Source: Leptospiraceae bacterium (GTDB lineage: Bacteria; Spirochaetota; Leptospiria; Leptospirales; Leptospiraceae). Taken from it: a stretch of 64,000 nt of DNA. Both the position numbers and the translations under genes were made by a program. Of this stretch, positions 60,384 through 64,000 are shown in pieces. Each line of letters opens with the position of its first letter. Within the stretch, counting starts at the first letter, position 1. Where the stretch lies: NCBI GenBank assembly GCA_024233835.1, contig JACKPC010000007.1, positions 62,001-126,000 of the forward strand. The letters are read 5' to 3'. The notes below the pieces were generated by a model that worked only from the letters and a program-made list of their open reading frames with translations, made no database searches and was not told the DNA's origin.

Positions 60384-62339
60384 TTGGACTCCAAGCAATT
60401 TATTTTAACTGATGACGATGGCTTAAAGGAACGACTGACTCCTTATTTGAAAAAGCTGAATGTAGAGTTTATGCCATTTGAGAATTTTGAAACTCTGAGT
60501 GATACGAACACAGAGGAGTTTATTAAAATAATTTTCTACATAAAAGAAGAAACGGTTCAAAAAGAGCATAAATGGATTCGAGACATATTAAAAAAGCACC
60601 TGACCCTGCTCATCCTTTTCATTATCAATGCTCCAATGGATAAAGATATCCTTGAAGGAACCGGCCTGGAGAATGATCTATTTTTTAGTAATGTAGAATC
60701 TACAGTTCCCGACATTTTCCTTGCAAGAACTTTTATCAATGCAGCCACTAATTTAGAACTGCGTATAGAAAGCTTTAAGCTCAGATACAAAGTAAATATT
60801 AGTTCCAATCATATTTCCAAACTCACAAAAATCGGAATCAGCCTTGCCAGTGAAAGGGATTTTAATAAACTCCTAAAAGACATTTTATACAGCGCCAGGG
60901 AAATTTCCCATGCAGATGGAGGTTCTCTCTATCTCGTAGAAAAAGATGAAATGGGCAATCCTCGCAATTTACGTTTCAAAGTTTCAGCTATGGATTTAAA
61001 TAGTACTGAATTTATCATGTCTATTAATAAAGAAAGTATAGCTGGCTATGTGGCTTCTACCGGAGAACAACTTAACATTGAAGACGCTTATCATCTACCC
61101 CCGGATGCGCACTTTCGTTTTAACAAGGAATACGATAAACTAAAAGGGTACTATACGAAAAGTATGCTTACCGTTCCGATGAAGAATTATCGGAATGAAG
61201 TTGTTGGTGTTATTCAACTCATAAACCGCAAGAAAAATTTCCATCAAAAACTTACACTTGAACAAATGAAAACCGAAACTTTACCCTTTGATAAATATTC
61301 AGAGGGCCTGGTGATGAGTGTAGCCGGACAGGCAACGGTAGCTATTGAAAATAATAATCTACTTAATGATATAGAATCTTTATTTGAAGGATTCGTTACT
61401 GCCTCGGTAAGCGCAATTGAAGCAAGGGACCCTACCACCAGCGGTCATTCCTTCCGTGTTGCTGAACTCACTGTGGGTTTGGCAGAGATTGTGGATAGCT
61501 TAAATGAAGGAAGATTTAAGGATTTAAAATTTAGCCGGGAGCAAATGAAAGAGATTCGTTATGCCTCTCTTCTCCATGATTTCGGGAAAGTCGGAGTTCG
61601 AGAAAAAGTATTAGTAAAAGCTAAAAAATTAGAAGAATCCGAATTGGAGATTATTAAATGGCGCTTTCGCTACCTCATTAAAGAGCTTGAGTTGCGATTC
61701 ACAAAAAAGAAATTGGATTATCTGAATAAACATGGAGAATCGACTTATGCTGACTATTCTAAATCAATAGATTTAGAGTATTTTTTAGAAAAAGAAAAAC
61801 TCGAAAAATTTCTTCATGTTATTCATACTTCCAACGAACCCACTATATTAGAACAATCGAATTCTGCAATCTTGGAACAAATTGCAAAACTAAGCTATGA
61901 TCTCCCTGAGAGAAAAAATTTAAAACTATTAACCGATGAAGAATTTAATTTTCTCTCCATTAAAAAAGGTTCTCTCGACTTTGAAGAAAGGAGAGAAATT
62001 GAATCTCATGTGGAACATACCTACCAGTTCTTAAGTAAAATCCCCTGGACAGGTGAATTAAAAATGGTTCCGAGTATAGCTCATGCCCATCATGAAAAGT
62101 TAAACGGCACCGGTTATCCGAGGGGACTTGTGGATTATGAAATCCCGGTACAGTCCAAGATGATGACTATAGCTGATATTTTTGATGCCTTAACCGATAA
62201 AGACAGGCCCTATAAAAAAGCAGTTCCCTTAGAAAGGGCATTAGATATTCTGCACATGGAAGTAAAAGACAACCATATAGATTCTGATCTTCTAAATATA
62301 TTTATTCATGCCAAAGTCTATGAAAGGATTAAAAAATAA
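60384..62339 (+). CDS. GAF and HD-GYP domain protein, putative c-di-GMP phosphodiesterase
   Basis: 651 aa. The N-terminal 130 residues resemble a degenerate receiver or sensor. A GAF domain spans about 165-320 (LASERDFNKLLKDILYSAREISHADGGSLYLVEK... VVGVIQLINRK). The HD-GYP phosphodiesterase domain (about 335-640) has EARDPTTSGHSFRV, LLHDFGKVGVREKVLVKA, AHAHHEKLNGTGYPRGL and DIFDALTDKDRPYKK, all with intact metal ligands; an about 110-residue helical insert separates HD from GYP. It would hydrolyse c-di-GMP. It starts at TTG 60384 and its stop is directly followed by the acyltransferase ATG. Confidence 0.92.
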   Translation: MDSKQFILTDDDGLKERLTPYLKKLNVEFMPFENFETLSDTNTEEFIKIIFYIKEETVQKEHKWIRDILKKHLTLLILFIINAPMDKDILEGTGLENDLFFSNVESTVPDIFLARTFINAATNLELRIESFKLRYKVNISSNHISKLTKIGISLASERDFNKLLKDILYSAREISHADGGSLYLVEKDEMGNPRNLRFKVSAMDLNSTEFIMSINKESIAGYVASTGEQLNIEDAYHLPPDAHFRFNKEYDKLKGYYTKSMLTVPMKNYRNEVVGVIQLINRKKNFHQKLTLEQMKTETLPFDKYSEGLVMSVAGQATVAIENNNLLNDIESLFEGFVTASVSAIEARDPTTSGHSFRVAELTVGLAEIVDSLNEGRFKDLKFSREQMKEIRYASLLHDFGKVGVREKVLVKAKKLEESELEIIKWRFRYLIKELELRFTKKKLDYLNKHGESTYADYSKSIDLEYFLEKEKLEKFLHVIHTSNEPTILEQSNSAILEQIAKLSYDLPERKNLKLLTDEEFNFLSIKKGSLDFEERREIESHVEHTYQFLSKIPWTGELKMVPSIAHAHHEKLNGTGYPRGLVDYEIPVQSKMMTIADIFDALTDKDRPYKKAVPLERALDILHMEVKDNHIDSDLLNIFIHAKVYERIKK

Positions 62340-63089
62340 ATGATGTTCATTCTATCTCTCTTTTTTTGGGGGTTTATAGGGCTTACCTCGATTTTCTTAT
62401 TTCCTTTTGCTGTATTAATCTGGCTCATCACGTTTTTGCCGGATAAGAATCTAAAAATTCTTCATTTTTTTACTTCTTTCTGGGCATCCTTATATACCTG
62501 GTGCAACCCTCTCTGGAGAGTAAAGATAAATGGCAAAGAAAATATAGATCCCAAGAAAACCTATGTCTACATTTCCAATCATCAGTCTTTCGTAGACGTA
62601 CTGGTTTTATTTCGCCTGTTCAGTCACTATAAATGGGTATCCAAAATTGAAAATTTTCGAATTCCCTTTATTGGTTGGAACATGTATTTAAACCGATATA
62701 TACAACTTAAACGGGGAAGTATGAAAAGCAATGCACGTATGATCAAGGATTGTGTGGATGCCCTAAAACTCGGAAGTTCTGTTTTTATTTTCCCGGAAGG
62801 AACCCGCTCTGTTGATGGAAATATTAAGACTTTTAAAGAAGGGGCCTTTGAAATTGCCCTCAGAACCGGGCTTCCTATCCTTCCGATTGTGATAAACGGA
62901 ACCTCGAAAGCTCTACCAAAAAAAGGTTTTGTTTTACGCGGAAAACATTCGATTCAGATAAAAGTTCTTCCGGAAATTCCGTATGAATCCTTCAAGGGAA
63001 AAGATTCAAAAACCCTAACAAAAGAAATTCAAAATATGATGAAAGATAAGCTGGAGCAATTAAAAAAAGAGATTCATGCAGGAAAATAA
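62340..63089 (+). CDS. plsC: 1-acyl-sn-glycerol-3-phosphate acyltransferase (PlsC-like)
   Basis: 249 aa with an N-terminal membrane helix pair. The catalytic HX4D motif is N-H-Q-S-F-V-D (SNHQSFVDVLVL), the glycerol-phosphate loop is FPEGTRSVDG, and PIVINGTSKALPKKGF follows. It makes phosphatidic acid from lysophosphatidic acid at the inner membrane. Stop-to-start spacing of zero with the HD-GYP gene and 14-bp overlap with the cyclase gene show a polycistronic transcript. Confidence 0.9.
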   Translation: MMFILSLFFWGFIGLTSIFLFPFAVLIWLITFLPDKNLKILHFFTSFWASLYTWCNPLWRVKINGKENIDPKKTYVYISNHQSFVDVLVLFRLFSHYKWVSKIENFRIPFIGWNMYLNRYIQLKRGSMKSNARMIKDCVDALKLGSSVFIFPEGTRSVDGNIKTFKEGAFEIALRTGLPILPIVINGTSKALPKKGFVLRGKHSIQIKVLPEIPYESFKGKDSKTLTKEIQNMMKDKLEQLKKEIHAGK

Positions 63090-64000
63090 ATCTATAGAAG
63101 AACTCCTTTTCAAAAGAGAAATTTGGGGTTTAAAAATAGCAAATGGAATGCGGGTGTTCGTCTGTCTCTTAATGCTTCCGATTACCTACATTTTAGCAGA
63201 AAAAGAATCTAATGAATTTATCTTTACATTTTCTGTAATCTTCTGCATACTTATTTATACCTTATATTCCATTCAATCACTCTACAGGAAGGCTTTTTGT
63301 CGACAAATTGGCTATGTTGGTGCTTCTATGGATGCCCTGGCCATTCCCTTATTGCAAATTATCTGGTATAACTCGGCAGGAGGAACAGAAATCATAGCCT
63401 CTTACCTCTTAAAAACCAGAATTTCAGACATTAGCTTTCTTTTAATTACGATTAACTCTTTAACTTTATTTCCTGCCTATCCTTTGATTGTATTCTTCAG
63501 TATGATACTTACTATCTCAGGTTCTTATCTGTATGTTATTTCTCAGGAGAATATTTTTTATACAAGCGATTGGGTAGAAACACTTTTAGGTAGCTCTGTT
63601 AATGTGGCCGATTTTTTTACCAGGCTTCTTACCTTATCCACTACAGGTTTTGCTATAATTATTATTACTTATATAGCAAGAAAAATGATTCGGCAGGCTG
63701 CCCGAATGGAAATTGCAAACGAACAGTTAGGTAGGTATTTTTCTCCTTCGGTGGCAAAAAAAATTACAGAAGAATCCGCCGAATTTTTACAACCGGGAGG
63801 GAAAATACAGAAAGTTACTGTCCTATTTAGTGATATTAGAAATTTTACAAGTATCAGTGAAAGCCTGCACCCAAAAGAAGTTCTTTCTTTTCTTTCAGAA
63901 TACCACGAAAAGATGGTGGAGATAATCTTTAAACATGGTGGAACTCTCGACAAATTTATAGGAGATGCGATCATGGCCACTTTTGGAACACCGGAACCGG
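63076..64000 (+). CDS. membrane-bound adenylate/guanylate cyclase (partial, 3-prime end beyond the window)
   Basis: Starts at ATG 63076 inside the end of the acyltransferase gene and is open to the window end (308 codons seen). Five or six membrane helices cover about 20-215, then a linker ERLGRYFSPSVAKK-like (NEQLGRYFSPSVAKKI) enters the class III cyclase domain: KVTVLFSDIRNFTSISE (metal-binding Asp) and FKHGGTLDKFIGDAIMATFG (second Asp). The catalytic C-terminus is missing, so AMP or GMP specificity cannot be judged. Several such cyclases are normal in Leptospira. Confidence 0.92.
   Translation, partial: MQENKSIEELLFKREIWGLKIANGMRVFVCLLMLPITYILAEKESNEFIFTFSVIFCILIYTLYSIQSLYRKAFCRQIGYVGASMDALAIPLLQIIWYNSAGGTEIIASYLLKTRISDISFLLITINSLTLFPAYPLIVFFSMILTISGSYLYVISQENIFYTSDWVETLLGSSVNVADFFTRLLTLSTTGFAIIIITYIARKMIRQAARMEIANEQLGRYFSPSVAKKITEESAEFLQPGGKIQKVTVLFSDIRNFTSISESLHPKEVLSFLSEYHEKMVEIIFKHGGTLDKFIGDAIMATFGTPEP

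Overview
The window looks like chromosomal DNA of a spirochaete in the order Leptospirales (Leptospira or a close relative). This is inferred from gene content rather than a marker gene: a fliF-fliG-fliH flagellar cluster, many small lipoproteins with loose spirochaetal lipoboxes (LISC, FLSC, LLQC), a GAF/HD-GYP protein, a SpoIIE-type phosphatase, a multi-TM hybrid histidine kinase, a class III cyclase and a FadL/OmpP1 porin. The DNA is AT-rich. I saw no rRNA, tRNA or CRISPR array.

Layout. 0-3 kb: an ABC-F ATPase and a metallophosphoesterase. 3-9.5 kb is a mobile-element zone: an IS1182-type element (3067-4859, perfect 18-bp inverted repeats), a structured repeat and a small lipoprotein, then an IS4-like transposase gene split by an IS21-family element (6525-8898) with a 5-bp target duplication. 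9.4-33.8 kb is mostly core: a serine hydrolase, SpoIIE phosphatase, aldolase-like protein plus hybrid kinase, PilZ-like protein, a compact minus-strand cell-envelope run (PBP1 with a zinc ribbon, exported proteins, M50-like protease, UDP-xylose synthase), a 1632-residue polytopic membrane protein, PEGA and other exported proteins, and an ArnT-like glycosyltransferase broken by a frameshift beside a TetR regulator and a palindromic operator. 33.8-37.4 kb: fliH, fliG, fliF (minus strand) ending at a clear terminator. 37.7-42.6 kb: DAHP synthase, sucC, sucD and a FadL-like porin.

42.6-53.4 kb is an accessory island. It holds a transposase remnant; three similar imperfect-palindrome elements that resemble integron attC sites and lie between short minus-strand cassette-like genes (DUF4375 protein, Ntox24-like toxin with Imm53, MNT nucleotidyltransferase, XisI and truncated XisH); then a very AT-rich two-gene operon; then a nonsense-interrupted XRE regulator, a ParE-type toxin-antitoxin pair, a collapsed Rpn nuclease gene, tandem repeats and a methyltransferase. 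The AT-rich operon encodes a 946-948 residue CHAT (caspase-like) protease and, overlapping by four bases, a 250-residue protein with a HEPN-type Rx4H motif (RNNIAH). I regard this CHAT-HEPN pair as the best candidate for an undescribed system: a large sensor/protease coupled to a putative RNase effector.

53.7-64 kb returns to core genes: SAM methyltransferase, DEAD-box helicase, N-acetylmuramoyl-L-alanine amidase, GerMN-like protein, an Imm21-like protein, DusA, then a tightly packed signalling/lipid run of GAF-HD-GYP protein, PlsC-type acyltransferase and an adenylate/guanylate cyclase cut by the window end.
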